Of a stretch of DNA of 64,000 nt, positions 35,102 through 44,744 are shown piece by piece. The stretch spans positions 682,001-746,000 of the forward strand of contig NZ_CP085335.1 of assembly GCF_020618475.1 (NCBI RefSeq), given 5' to 3'. Under the pieces are notes generated by a model. It was not told where the DNA came from. It did not search any database and saw nothing but the letters and a program-made list of their open reading frames with translations. The position numbers and the translations under genes are program-made. Each line of letters starts with the position of its first letter. Positions within the stretch are counted from its first letter, which is position 1. Source of the DNA: Haladaptatus halobius (GTDB taxonomy: Archaea > Halobacteriota > Halobacteria > Halobacteriales > Haladaptataceae).

Positions 35102-35743
35102 GTGAGATATATTACGTTCGTCATTCCTCAGATCGACGATGAACGCTGTCCTAACGGTGAGTGCGCTACCGATTCAGCAGTGAAAGGTGAAGCGATTCAG
35201 TACATCAACCTCTTGGATGACGGAACTGGCGTAGGACTGTATCAACTCCGTGGTGACCTCGAACAGGGAACGGAAGTCCTAGAGGCGAACCCAGAGGTGC
35301 TATCAGTCGAGCGGTCTGAGGCATCGGAAGGGCTTGTCTACCTCCATTTTCGAGCAAATGCCCTCATGACCGACCTCCTCAGTATATTCCGACGGTATGA
35401 GATCGTTGTGGACTGGCCGATGGAATACACCGATCAGGGTGGGCTTCGAGTAACCATGATTGGAGAGGACAAGAAGATCCGAGAGGCAATCACGCAAATC
35501 CCCGACGAGATTCAGATTACGCTCGAAGGGATCGGCGAGTATCACCCGGATATGCGCCAGCTCGCGTCGCTGCTGACGGATCGCCAGCAAGAACTGTTGG
35601 AACTAGCGGTCAATGAGGGCTATTACGAGATGCCGCGGCGTGCGACCCTCAGCGACCTTGCAGATCGAGCGAATATCTCTGCGGGGACGATAGGTGAGCA
35701 CCTGCGGAAAATCGAAACGAAGGTCATCATGGAACTCGTTTGA
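35102..35743 (+). CDS. HTH-10 (Bat-like) transcriptional regulator
   Basis: 213 residues. The N-terminal 150 residues form the bacterioopsin-activator-type sensing domain; the C-terminal 55 residues are the HTH-10 motif (LTDRQQELLELAVNEGYYEM, then LSDLADRANISAGTIGEHLR). No ligand domain is fused. It resembles the regulator at 60036 in layout and length, so the two are paralogues. The start is a GTG at 35102 (GTGAGATATATTACG), chosen because MRYITF matches the paralogue's MRYLTL. It is divergent from the methyltransferase and so may regulate it. Confidence 0.84.
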   Translation: MRYITFVIPQIDDERCPNGECATDSAVKGEAIQYINLLDDGTGVGLYQLRGDLEQGTEVLEANPEVLSVERSEASEGLVYLHFRANALMTDLLSIFRRYEIVVDWPMEYTDQGGLRVTMIGEDKKIREAITQIPDEIQITLEGIGEYHPDMRQLASLLTDRQQELLELAVNEGYYEMPRRATLSDLADRANISAGTIGEHLRKIETKVIMELV

Positions 35744-35982
35744 CACCGACATTGTTCAACGAAACGGTCGTCTCAACTCGTACGCCTCGATGTGACTGAA
35801 ACAGGCAGGTAGATCGGTCATGCACGACCAGTATCGAATCTATCTCGACAATCTATATTTCGCAGGTAGCTCTGCATGACGAACCCACCTAGCTGACTTC
35901 TAATGTACAACTCGTGGTGCGAATTATGCAGCCATCAACTACCGTTCAGTAGCCTCATTGAGACCGAAGTGAGCCTATCATT

Positions 35983-36997
35983 CTACTGCTCTGTCGTCGT
36001 GGTCGTTTTTTGCCTCCCAAAGTCGTTCCCGTTTATCAATTCAATCCAATAGACTTGCACATCGTATGTGGTGAGATAGTCCCCAGTCACACCCTCGTAT
36101 CCATCAGTGACCGCCTCGTACTGCTGGAATCTATCGATCAGGGACCAGAACGCATCGGGAGGTGATCCACCTCGTTCGACGGTAAATCCGTATCTCCCGA
36201 TGGCTTTGTTTACGAGTTCGCGCTCAGCATCGGAGAGCCCTGAGAGTTCGAACGTGTATTGGTTGTGGAGCTGCTTTCCATACGCTTCGACGGTCGGTGC
36301 AAGTTGATGAGCCGTGTAACGGTACGTTTTGAGCGTCACGTCTTTGGAGTTCGAGCCGGTGATCGAGAACTCCGCACGTGAGCCAGACTTCCATTCAATA
36401 ACCGAGCGATCGGGAGTCGGTACGAGTGCCGATTGATTTCGGTCAGTATTTGCGTACACGAATGTCATCCCAACATCAAGTGGTGTGTCGGACCCCCACA
36501 GCGTTGTCTCCAAGGCCAACTAACCGAAACTTCTCGCGATCGAGACGCGGAAGTTCGTCGAAATGCACGATGTCATCCTGGTCAGCCTGTTGCACAGGAG
36601 TGAAATCCCAGAAGTAGCGAGTCGTCGGGCGTTCGTTTCGTACCTTATACGAGAGTCGGTACACACTGCCGTCGCACACCCATGGTCCACTGCCTTTCCA
36701 GATCGGCGGTGATTGGTCGTCGACCATCGTCGACCCGTTTTGTACGGCTCGCTTGATGACGCGTCAACCCTTCTCTGAATTCTCCCTCATAGATAGGGTA
36801 TGCCGTCCACCGATGTCTCTGTTATCTACTGCTGTCATCTGTAACCGAGCAGCCAGAATTGGGTTTCCATCTGATTCGGAACTTCGTTGAGGACTACTGT
36901 CTTGGTCGATTGAACCGAAACCGCTGGTACACCCGGCTATCGCGGCCGTGAGAACCGTTGAGGCGGAGACGAGAAACACACGACGGGAGTGATTCAT
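35983..36997 (-). pseudogene. lipoprotein gene broken by two frameshifts
   Basis: Three consecutive minus-strand pieces make one protein. Piece one (36997-36764) has a Tat-lipoprotein signal, SRRVFLVSASTVLTAAIAGC, and stops. Piece two (36727-36476) carries GSTMVDDQSPPIWKGSGPWVC and RYFWDFTPV. Piece three (36519-35983) carries DTPLDVGMTFVYANTDRNQS and a long C-terminal domain ending in Thr/Gln. The content flows logically from one piece to the next, but the frame changes twice (about 36740 and 36500). The family is a haloarchaeal secreted lipoprotein of unknown role. Confidence 0.7.
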
Positions 36998-37360
36998 TGT
37001 GACGTAATATCATGGAGAACGCCGATAATTACTGCAATAACACAAAGAAGTATTTGACGCATCCAACAGACACATGACTGACTCTGCAAATGAGCGGGGA
37101 TTATAGAATGGAAGCTCTATATTCGGCATGAAGCCGATTTCCTTTCGCCTAAAAGCGTGAGCAGAAATAGGCTCCCGTACCCTCAGCTCAACCTATGCGA
37201 AGTTCGCGGTGCGGACTGAATGACCGATTTCAATGAAGGTGAGTCCGTGGTGCGACAACATCCGGAATCACTGCATCGAGGGTTCAGTGGTCGTAGTAGC
37301 CATTTCACAACGTTCACTCGGGTTACTGGTGTGCCAAATCGTAAGGTCTGGAGTGTCGTG
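36998..37360. other. gene-less stretch
   Basis: Nothing credible on either strand. It is lower in G+C than the window average and sits between two broken lipoprotein genes. A fragment resembling the dispersed motif (CTATATTCGGCATGA) lies near 37117-37131. Confidence 0.45.
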
Positions 37361-37736
37361 TCACTTAGTGTTCACATCGCCGATTCGCAGTATAAGTCCA
37401 AGAATGTCGCCGTTGAAGTCGGCCAGGTTAATAGATTGCTACTTCGTCCGGGCGTCCAGGCGTGCGCGCAAAATGTAATTTGCCCGCCTTACCATCCCAC
37501 GCACACAGCAAAACTGCTCCCCCAGGGCCACTATCGTTACTAGCCGTCGCTTCATGGTCTGCCCAGTAAATGGGCTGGCCATTACACTCGACAAGAACGT
37601 GAACGGTGTATGGTTCGTACGCATGGTTGTGAATGGAGATCTTGCCGAGTACTGGAGGAGCAGACGACCTCCCGAGTGAGAGACACCCCCCGCTGGTTGC
37701 GGCACCAAGTAACGTGAGGAAGTGACGGCGGCGCAT
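37361..37736 (-). pseudogene. small lipoprotein gene broken by a frameshift and a stop
   Basis: It starts at the ATG 37736: RRRHFLTLLGAATSGGCLSL, a Tat lipoprotein signal, then the beta-rich ISIHNHAYEPYTVHVLVEC. After about residue 70 the correct continuation is in another frame: ANYILRARLDARTK, then a TAG where Trp is expected, then QSINLADFNGDILGLILRIG and VNTK ending at 37361. So one frameshift plus one nonsense codon disable it. The original protein would be about 125 residues, a small secreted beta-sandwich protein. The unrepaired frame stays open to 37428. Confidence 0.68.
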
Positions 37737-37899
37737 GGTCTTCTTGTCAATATACTCTACTAAACTATTTGTTATATTTAACTTGAATAGCGGGTATTCA
37801 TCCTTAGAAGGCTGCAAAATACACGCTCTCTATCTATCAGTGATACGATTTCCTCATCTAGTAGCAGAGTGACAGCGACCGCTACCGTGACCGTCGTCA

Positions 37900-38310
37900 C
37901 TAGAATTCGGCGTCCCCCAGCGTCTTCACCTCCCAGTCGTCGGCCTCGCGGAGGTAATCGGGAATCTCGTCGTCGTCCATCCGCTCGCGGATGTGAATCG
38001 TCTTGTCGTCCACCCCGCCGCGCCCGAGGTCGACGAACAGTCGCCGGAGACCGCTCCGCCAGCGCGTATCCACCAGTTGCCGCCAACACGCTTCGAAGGC
38101 GGCCTGTTCCGTCTCCGTCGGCCCGCCGCTTTCCCGGGCGAGTTCGAGACAGCACTCGGGACAGTTGTAGACGGACACGCCGTCCGCGAGGGCGTGGACG
38201 TGCCCGTCGAAGGTGACGATGGGCGCTCGCCGCTCCATCTCTCCGTGCCGGTCGCACGCGGCGTCTTCGGGGTCGGTGCCGATGTAGATGGGTCGTCGGT
38301 TCGAAGTCAT
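37900..38310 (-). CDS. conserved haloarchaeal hypothetical protein with cysteine pairs
   Basis: 136 residues from the ATG at 38310 (MTSNRRPIYIGTDPED). It contains CDRHGE near residue 19 and CPECC near 50, which could bind one zinc, and is otherwise acidic and soluble. I do not recognise a family. An upstream in-frame start at 38379 adds an Arg/Pro-rich tail that looks non-coding. It is divergent from the saccharopine dehydrogenase-like gene with about 150 bases between them. Confidence 0.66.
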   Translation of the reverse strand: MTSNRRPIYIGTDPEDAACDRHGEMERRAPIVTFDGHVHALADGVSVYNCPECCLELARESGGPTETEQAAFEACWRQLVDTRWRSGLRRLFVDLGRGGVDDKTIHIRERMDDDEIPDYLREADDWEVKTLGDAEF

Positions 38311-38463
38311 GGGTGGTGGAACTCGGCGGGTTCGTCGGCCGGCCGGCCGAGCACCGCCGAGTCGATTGCCAACGACCAACGGCCGATACGCCCATCAAGT
38401 TACCGGCGGGAGACCGCGGCGACGGCCCCGCCAGTTTTGTCCGTCGATGCGCAACCGAACACC

Positions 38464-39540
38464 ATGGAGGACGAACTGCTCATCTACGGGTCGTACGGGT
38501 ACACGGGAGCACTGGTCGCGCGAAACGCGGTCAACGAAGGGCTATCGCCGACGCTCGCCGGGAGAGACGCCGAACGAGTCGAGGAGCAGGCGATGGAACT
38601 CGGCTGTGACCACCGGGTGTTCAGTCTGGCGCACCCGGAGGTCGTCGAGAAGCACGTCGAGGACGCCTCCGCGGTATTGAACTGCGCCGGACCGTTTTCG
38701 AATACCGCAGACCCACTCATTTCGGCGTGTCTGCGGGCCGGTACGGACTACCTCGACATCAACGGGGAGATCGACGCCCTCGAAACCGTTGCGGAACGCG
38801 ACCGGGACGCCGAGCAGGCCGACGTGAGCCTCCTTCCCTCGATGGGGTTCGACACCGTCCCGACGGACTGTCTGGCCGGACACCTCGAAAGGCGGTTGCC
38901 GAGCGCGACCCGCCTCGTGCTGGCGATAGACGGCCTCGGGACGTTCTCGCCCGGCACCGTGAAATCCATCATCGAAGGGCTCGCCAGACCGGGCGCTGTT
39001 CGGGCGGACGGCGAGATTCGGACGGTTCCGGCGGCGTGGAAGACGCGCCGGGTAGATTTCGGGCGGGGAGCGAAGACCGCCGTGACCATCCCGTGGGGCG
39101 ACGTTTCGACGGGATACTACACGACCGGCATCCCGAACATCGAGGTGTACGCCACGGTGCCGGAGTACGCCGTGACGGCGATGCGGAGAACGCGCGTGCT
39201 CAGCCCGCTGTTCGGCGCGAAGCCGGTGCAACGAGCGGCGAAGCGAGTGGCCGACGCCGTGGTCTCCGGGCCGACCGCGGAGCAGCGAGCGCAGAGCGTG
39301 ACCCGAATCTGGGGTCGCGTCGAGAACGACGACGGTCGCCACGTCTCCGCCCGCCTCCGAACGCCCGACACGTACGAGCTGACCGCCCAGACCGCGGTCG
39401 AGGCCGCCCGACGCACGCTCGCGGGGGAGGTCGAACCGGGATTTCAGACGCCGGCGTCGGCGTTCGGCCCGGACTTCGTCCTCGATTTCGAGGGCGTCGA
39501 GCGCGAGGACGTAGAGGAAAAAACGACCGTCACGTCGTAA
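38464..39540 (+). CDS. saccharopine dehydrogenase-like / trans-acting enoyl reductase family protein
   Basis: 358 residues. The Rossmann start ELLIYGSYGYTGALVARNAV binds a dinucleotide; VLNCAGPFSNTADPLISACL and RAGTDYLDINGEIDALE follow, as in lipid-associated saccharopine-reductase-like proteins. These act on lipids or polyketide intermediates in other organisms; the reaction here is unknown. It converges with the acyl-CoA ligase gene, with stops 28 bases apart. The start ATG at 38464 gives the standard short N-terminus. Confidence 0.84.
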   Translation: MEDELLIYGSYGYTGALVARNAVNEGLSPTLAGRDAERVEEQAMELGCDHRVFSLAHPEVVEKHVEDASAVLNCAGPFSNTADPLISACLRAGTDYLDINGEIDALETVAERDRDAEQADVSLLPSMGFDTVPTDCLAGHLERRLPSATRLVLAIDGLGTFSPGTVKSIIEGLARPGAVRADGEIRTVPAAWKTRRVDFGRGAKTAVTIPWGDVSTGYYTTGIPNIEVYATVPEYAVTAMRRTRVLSPLFGAKPVQRAAKRVADAVVSGPTAEQRAQSVTRIWGRVENDDGRHVSARLRTPDTYELTAQTAVEAARRTLAGEVEPGFQTPASAFGPDFVLDFEGVEREDVEEKTTVTS

Positions 39541-39568
39541 CCGTCTGCCGAAGAGGGTCGGAAGGAGT

Positions 39569-41215
39569 TCAGTTCGTCTCGTCGCGCAACTCGGTGCGGC
39601 GAATCTTCCCCGTCACGGTCTTCGGGAGGTCGTCGCGGAACTCTATCTCGCGGGGATACTCGTGCGCCGACAGCTCCTCTTTGACGTGTTGTTTGATGTC
39701 CTCTTCGAGTTGGGGCGTGGGGTTCGTCCCCTCGCTCGGAACGACGTAGGCTTTGACGATGGTGCCGCGCTCCGCGTGCGGTTTCGGAACCACGGCGGCC
39801 TCCGCGACGGCGGGGTGTTCGCCCAGCGAACTCTCGACCTCGAAGGGACCGATGCGGTAGCCGGAGCTGATGATGACGTCGTCGGCGCGACCCTCGAACC
39901 AGAAGTAGCCGTCCTCGTCCACGTGACCGAGGTCGCCCGAGAGATACCAGTCGTTCACGAAACATTCCGCCGTCTTCTCGGGTTTGTTCCAGTACTCGGC
40001 GAAGAAACAGGGGTAGTCGCCACGTTGGGCGATTTCGCCCGTCTCGCCCGGCTCCAGCGGTTCACCCGTCTCCGGGTCGACGACGGCGGCCTCCACGCCG
40101 GGGAGCGGTCTCCCCATGCTCCCCGGGCGAACCTCCATCGTCGGGTAGTTGTTGATTATCATGTTCCCGGTCTCGGTCTGCCCGTAGGTGTCGTGGATGG
40201 TGACGCCGAGCGTCTCCTCGCCCCACTCGACCACGCCCGCAGAGAGCGGTTCGCCGATGGACAGCGCGTGGCGGAGGTCGAGGTCGATATCCTCCAGCAC
40301 GACTTCCTTCTCCCGGAGCATCCGGTAGGCGGTCGGGACGCTGAACAGCACCGAGACGGGAAACTCGTCTAACAGCCCGGCCCAGGTTTCGGGGTCGAAC
40401 TCGCCCTCGTAGGTGAAGAGGCTCGCGCCCCAGAACCACGCGCCGAGGGTGTTGATGGGGCCGGTCAGCCAGCCGAGGTCGCCCGTCGACCAGTAGCAGT
40501 CGCCGGGCTGGAGGTCGACCGCGAATCGCTGAGTGGCGGCGACGCCTGCGACCCACCGGTGCTTGTGGAGGACGCCCTTCGCCAATCCCGTCGTCCCGCT
40601 CGTGTAGTACAACAGCGCGTCGTCCTCGCCGCCCGTTTCGGCCGTCTCGTACTCGCGGCTCGCGTCCGCCAGCGCGGCGCGATAGCTGACGTCTCCCCGT
40701 CGAATCCCGGTTCCGTCATCGCTGACGACTATGACGTGTTCGACCGACGGCGCGTCGTCGAGCGCCGTCGAGACGGTGTCTCGGTTGTCCGGCGTCGTGA
40801 CGACCACTTTCGCATCGCAGTCGTCGAGTCGGTAGGAGATGCCGTCGGGGCCGAACCGTTCGTTGACGCCGCCCCACACGCCGCCCGCCTTGAGCGTCCC
40901 GACGAGGGCGACGTAGTGTTCGGGAATCCGCGGCATGTAGGAGAACACCCGGTCGCCCGATTCGATCAGCTCGTCGAGAACGTTGGCGAACCGATTCGAC
41001 CGCTCGGCGAGTTCCCAGAAAGTGAGTTTCTCGCGTTCGCCGTCTTTGCCCGCGTAGTAGAGTGCGACCTTCTCGCGGTTTTCCGCGTGCCGGTCACAGA
41101 CCTCGTGGGCGATGTTCAATCGTTCGGGCGAGTCCCAGTCGGCCTCGTCGAAGATGTCGTCCCACTCGAACGTCTCCCGTTCGTCGTCGTAATCGTGTAG
41201 ATTGTGACCAGACAT
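39569..41215 (-). CDS. AMP-forming acyl-CoA ligase (acetyl/medium-chain type)
   Basis: 548 residues from the ATG at 41215. ATP-binding loop YYTSGTTGLAKGVLHKH (about residue 208), the adenine patch HDTYGQTETGNMI, the hinge WFEGRADDVIISSGYRIGPF and the final Lys in LPKTVTGKIRRTEL are all present. It adenylates a carboxylic acid and transfers it to CoA; the short-to-medium chain class is likely. A TATA-like TATAATC at 41241-41247 would place transcription start near 41219, after the alternative ATG at 41224, which supports the chosen start. It is cytoplasmic. Confidence 0.9.
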   Translation of the reverse strand: MSGHNLHDYDDERETFEWDDIFDEADWDSPERLNIAHEVCDRHAENREKVALYYAGKDGEREKLTFWELAERSNRFANVLDELIESGDRVFSYMPRIPEHYVALVGTLKAGGVWGGVNERFGPDGISYRLDDCDAKVVVTTPDNRDTVSTALDDAPSVEHVIVVSDDGTGIRRGDVSYRAALADASREYETAETGGEDDALLYYTSGTTGLAKGVLHKHRWVAGVAATQRFAVDLQPGDCYWSTGDLGWLTGPINTLGAWFWGASLFTYEGEFDPETWAGLLDEFPVSVLFSVPTAYRMLREKEVVLEDIDLDLRHALSIGEPLSAGVVEWGEETLGVTIHDTYGQTETGNMIINNYPTMEVRPGSMGRPLPGVEAAVVDPETGEPLEPGETGEIAQRGDYPCFFAEYWNKPEKTAECFVNDWYLSGDLGHVDEDGYFWFEGRADDVIISSGYRIGPFEVESSLGEHPAVAEAAVVPKPHAERGTIVKAYVVPSEGTNPTPQLEEDIKQHVKEELSAHEYPREIEFRDDLPKTVTGKIRRTELRDETN

Positions 41216-41510
41216 CACGCCCATAGTCGGAGGCGGCGCGTATAATCGTTATCCAACGGTTCATCTCCGGTTACCTATCGAGCGGACGAGGGGTTGGAGC
41301 GCCGACCGGCCGAAGGAGCCGACGGCGGGGAGCTCGCCGCACGGAGCGATGTCGTCTCCGCCGACCGGACGCCGAGGCGGTATCGGATTCGACACGAACG
41401 AGCGGGAAAGAAGCGGGCTGACGCCTCCGTTCAACTCGTAGCTATCATGTCGATTCGAATAACACCTTATCTGTCACCGGCGTAGCCAACCGATTGCGGG
41501 GTGGGAACTT

Positions 41511-42683
41511 ATGACAATGAACGCGGTCGTTTACCAAGGACCGTACGACGTAGCGGTGGAATCGGTCGACGAACCCAAAATCGAACATCCGAACGACGTC
41601 ATCATCGACATATCGACGACGGCTATCTGTGGGTCGGATCTCCACATGTACGAGGGGCGAACGGTCGCGGACGAAGGAATCGTCTTCGGGCACGAGAACA
41701 TGGGTACGGTGGACGAAGTCGGAGACGGCGTGACCACGCTCGAAGAGGGCGACCGCATCGTCCTCCCCTTTAACGTCGCCTGCGGGTTCTGTCGGAACTG
41801 CGAGAACGGCTACACGGGCTTCTGTCTCACCGTAAACCCCGGAACCGCCGGTGGCGCGTACGGGTACGTCGGAATGGGCCCCTACAAAGGCGGGCAGGCC
41901 GAGCGTCTCCGAGTTCCGTTCGCCGATTTCAACGCCCTCAGGCTGCCGGAGGGTGACGAACACGAGGACTCGTTCATCCTCCTCGCAGACGTGTTCCCGA
42001 CGGGGTGGCACGGAACTGAGTTGGCGGATCTCCAACCCGGCGAATCCATCGCCATCTTCGGCGCGGGGCCGGTCGGAACGATGGCCGCCTACAGCGCGAA
42101 GATCAAGGGCGCGGCGGAGATATACGTGGTCGATAGGGTGCAGAGCAGGTTGGAACTTGTCGAAGAGTACTGTGACGCGACGCCGATCAACTTCGAGGAG
42201 AGCGACCCGGTCGAGCAGATCAAGGACGCCCACGGCGGCGGGGTGGACAAAGGCGTCGATGCGGTCGGCTATCAGGCCATCGACCCCGGAACCGACGAAG
42301 ACGAAGCCGACGGCGCGTACGACCCGGCGCGGGAGAACCCGGCGGTGGTACTCAATCAACTCATTCGAACGGTTCGCGCGACCGGGCAGGTTGGTGTTCC
42401 GGGATTGTACCTCCCGGTCGACCCCGGTGCGCCGGACGAGATGGCCGCGGAGGGTCGACTCGGCATCGACTTCGGCAAGCTGTTCGAGAAGGGCCTTCGG
42501 TTCGGCACGGGCCAGTGCGACGTCAAGCGATACAACCGTCGGCTTCGAGACCTGATAACCGAAGGACGCGCCGACCCGAGTTTCCTCGTCTCGCACCGCG
42601 TCGACCTCCAACAGGCACCGGAGATGTACGAGCGGTTCGACGAACGCGAGGAGGGCGTCACGAAGGTGCTACTCGAACCCTGA
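41511..42683 (+). CDS. zinc-dependent alcohol/formaldehyde dehydrogenase (glutathione-independent type)
   Basis: 390 residues of the medium-chain dehydrogenase family. Catalytic zinc ligands are CGSDLH (about 39) and GHENMG (about 63); the structural zinc loop reads CGFCRNCENGYTGFC; the Rossmann motif is FGAGPVGTMAAYSAK (about 184). The long insert and the GVDAVGYQAIDPG segment match the NAD-dependent, glutathione-independent formaldehyde dehydrogenase branch. It detoxifies aldehydes or oxidises small alcohols. It is followed 126 bases later by the LOR/SDH gene on the same strand. Confidence 0.88.
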   Translation: MTMNAVVYQGPYDVAVESVDEPKIEHPNDVIIDISTTAICGSDLHMYEGRTVADEGIVFGHENMGTVDEVGDGVTTLEEGDRIVLPFNVACGFCRNCENGYTGFCLTVNPGTAGGAYGYVGMGPYKGGQAERLRVPFADFNALRLPEGDEHEDSFILLADVFPTGWHGTELADLQPGESIAIFGAGPVGTMAAYSAKIKGAAEIYVVDRVQSRLELVEEYCDATPINFEESDPVEQIKDAHGGGVDKGVDAVGYQAIDPGTDEDEADGAYDPARENPAVVLNQLIRTVRATGQVGVPGLYLPVDPGAPDEMAAEGRLGIDFGKLFEKGLRFGTGQCDVKRYNRRLRDLITEGRADPSFLVSHRVDLQQAPEMYERFDEREEGVTKVLLEP

Positions 42684-42808
42684 GCGAACGCTCCCGTTTT
42701 CGGCGGCGACGATGACGAACAAGTACGAGAGTGCCGACGGCCACCCGCCCGGCGTCGCTCGTTGACGCCGACGTAACGCTGATGGCAGTTACGTGCGTCC
42801 ACATTCGC

Positions 42809-44032
42809 ATGGTGAACGCTCGCACGGTCGAGCTGGAGGGGCACATCATCGACTCCGGCATGATGCAGCGGTGTTTCGGGGTGGTGATGGATCTCGACGG
42901 CGATTTCGAGGTCGAGGAGTTCCGGGTCGGCAAGCACAAAGACGAGGAGTCCTACGCCCGGATGACGGTCACCGCGGACGACGAGGAGACGCTCCGCTCC
43001 ATCCTCCACGAACTCCACCAGAACGGGGCACATCTCACGAATCCGCCGGACGCGACGCTGAAACCGGCCCCCGGTGATAGAGTGGTTCCGGACGGCTTCT
43101 ACTCGACGACGAACCATCCGACGCAGGTGCGCTACGAGGGGGAGTGGCTCCCGGTCGAGAACATCGAGATGGACTGTGCGGTGATCGTCGACCCCGACGA
43201 GCGGACGGCGAGGACGAAGGTGCTCAACGCCATCGAGGAGGGAGACCTCGTCGTCACGGACGAAGCCGGCGTGCGCGTCGACCCGCCGGAGCGCCCGCGC
43301 GGGTCGGGCGGCCCGTTCGGATTCATGCAGGGTGGCGTGTCGAGCGAGCGTCCGTCGGAGTCGCTCATCCGAGAGATCGCCGAGACCATTGTCGAGACGA
43401 AAGAAGACGGTGGGAACGTGCTCGCGGTCGTCGGCCCGGCGCTCATCCACTCCGGCGCCGGCGACGACCTCGCGCGCCTCGTCCGCGAGGGGTACGTCGA
43501 CATGCTCAGCGCGGGCAACGGTTTCGCCGTCCACGACATCGAACACGGGCAGTACGGCACGTCGCTCGGGATGGACATCGAGACGCTGGAACACCCCCGA
43601 AAAGGCCACAAACACCACATCTACACCATCAGCGAGGTCATCCGTGCCGGGGGTATCGCCGAGGCGGTCGAAGCCGGTCGCATCGAGGAGGGCGTGATGT
43701 ACGAGTGCGTGACGAACGACGTGCCCTTCGTGCTCGCGGGGTCGATACGCGACGACGGACCGCTGCCGGACACCATCACCGACGCGGTCGAGGCACAGAA
43801 CGCCATCCGCGAGCAGGCCCACGAGGCCGACCTCGTGTTGATGCTCTCGACGCTCCTGCACTCGGTCGCGGTGGGCAACTGCCTCCCGTCGACCACGCGC
43901 GTCGTCTGCGTCGATATCAATCCGGCGACCGTCACGCAGTTGCTCGACCGCGGGAGCGCGCAGGCCATCGGAATGGTCACCGACGTAGGAACCTTCGTCC
44001 CCGCGCTCGCCGAGAAGGTGTTGTCGGAGTAG
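42809..44032 (+). CDS. LOR/SDH-domain protein (TIGR00300-type; ornithine cyclodeaminase/arginine-related)
   Basis: 407 residues from the ATG at 42809 (MVNARTVELEGHII), a start that matches the family. Features: EGHIIDSGMMQRCFGVVMDL at the N-terminus, the middle VVPDGFYSTTNHPTQVRYEG, and a C-terminal NAD-binding half with FVLAGSIRDDGPLPD and CVDINPATVTQLLDRGS. Family proteins carry the domain named after lysine-oxoglutarate reductase/saccharopine dehydrogenase; archaeal members have been linked to ornithine cyclodeamination. The exact reaction cannot be read. In-frame Mets at 42731 and 42782 would add non-family residues. Confidence 0.85.
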   Translation: MVNARTVELEGHIIDSGMMQRCFGVVMDLDGDFEVEEFRVGKHKDEESYARMTVTADDEETLRSILHELHQNGAHLTNPPDATLKPAPGDRVVPDGFYSTTNHPTQVRYEGEWLPVENIEMDCAVIVDPDERTARTKVLNAIEEGDLVVTDEAGVRVDPPERPRGSGGPFGFMQGGVSSERPSESLIREIAETIVETKEDGGNVLAVVGPALIHSGAGDDLARLVREGYVDMLSAGNGFAVHDIEHGQYGTSLGMDIETLEHPRKGHKHHIYTISEVIRAGGIAEAVEAGRIEEGVMYECVTNDVPFVLAGSIRDDGPLPDTITDAVEAQNAIREQAHEADLVLMLSTLLHSVAVGNCLPSTTRVVCVDINPATVTQLLDRGSAQAIGMVTDVGTFVPALAEKVLSE

Positions 44033-44054
44033 TCGGCGACCCGGAAACGACATC

Positions 44055-44205
44055 CTACGCTCGGCCGTCTTCCGGATGCGTGAGGTAGGCCCAGTAGTCC
44101 GTTCCTTCGTAGCGAACCACGTACTGTCCGTATCCGCGCTCGCCGACCACCGAGTCGCGGAATCGCTCGGCCAGCGACCGGACGCACCGGACGGGCTACT
44201 GCCGA
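44055..44205 (-). pseudogene. 5'-truncated remnant of a small protein gene
   Basis: The minus strand reads RCVRSLAERFRDSVVGERGY then GQYVVRYEGTDYWAYLTHPE and ends at a TAG. The stretch is clearly coding in style, but a TAG lies directly upstream and no ATG or suitable GTG precedes it, so the gene has lost its beginning. The family is unknown to me. Confidence 0.5.
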
Positions 44206-44361
44206 CGTGACTTGTGTACTACACGAATACTTTCTGATTTGATTCACCGTGAATCGATGGACCAGATGAATCGCGGACGACCCGTGGGAGCGACCCGCCC
44301 TGGCAGGTGACGGCGAGAGGTTCATGCTCGCCGGAGTCCTACATCCCAAGGAGGAATAGCC

Positions 44362-44619
44362 ATGAAAGCGTGGGGGAGCAGAACCGCGAGACGGGACGAA
44401 CGGCGACAGGAACGAGAGCAACTGATTCGGTTACAGCGTCAGATCGACAAACAGCACCGCAAGATCGCCGAACTAGAGCGGGTGAAGAACACGGTGCGAA
44501 CCGTACCGGCCGGTACGATAACGTACGAAGGCACCTGCGCCGAGTGCGGGGTCGGCGTCATCGTCCGAACCAACGACACGCTTCGATGCACGGTGTGCGG
44601 GTTCCGTAGTTACCTCTGA
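44362..44619 (+). CDS. small coiled-coil plus zinc-ribbon protein
   Basis: 85 residues. The first 45 are a basic/acidic helix predicted to form a coiled coil (RQEREQLIRLQRQIDKQHRK), and the last 30 form one zinc ribbon with CAEC and CTVC. Such proteins may bind nucleic acid as dimers. A perfect Shine-Dalgarno AAGGAGG (44348-44354) lies 7 bases before the ATG, which fixes the start. It stands alone on the plus strand; the next gene follows after 125 bases. Confidence 0.68.
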   Translation: MKAWGSRTARRDERRQEREQLIRLQRQIDKQHRKIAELERVKNTVRTVPAGTITYEGTCAECGVGVIVRTNDTLRCTVCGFRSYL

Positions 44620-44744
44620 ACCGGCCATCGGTATCGCGACGATGCGACGGAGGACGGTTCGCCGAGCGCGAGAGCGTGCGTTCGAGGACGTCGAACGTGT
44701 CGCATCGAGCGGTGGCGTTGAGTGTTTATGGACGTGGAAGCCGC

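Noticed and set aside
42356..44053. 565-codon frame on the minus strand opposite the LOR/SDH gene
   Set aside because: Shadow frame without motifs; the plus-strand protein is a recognised family.
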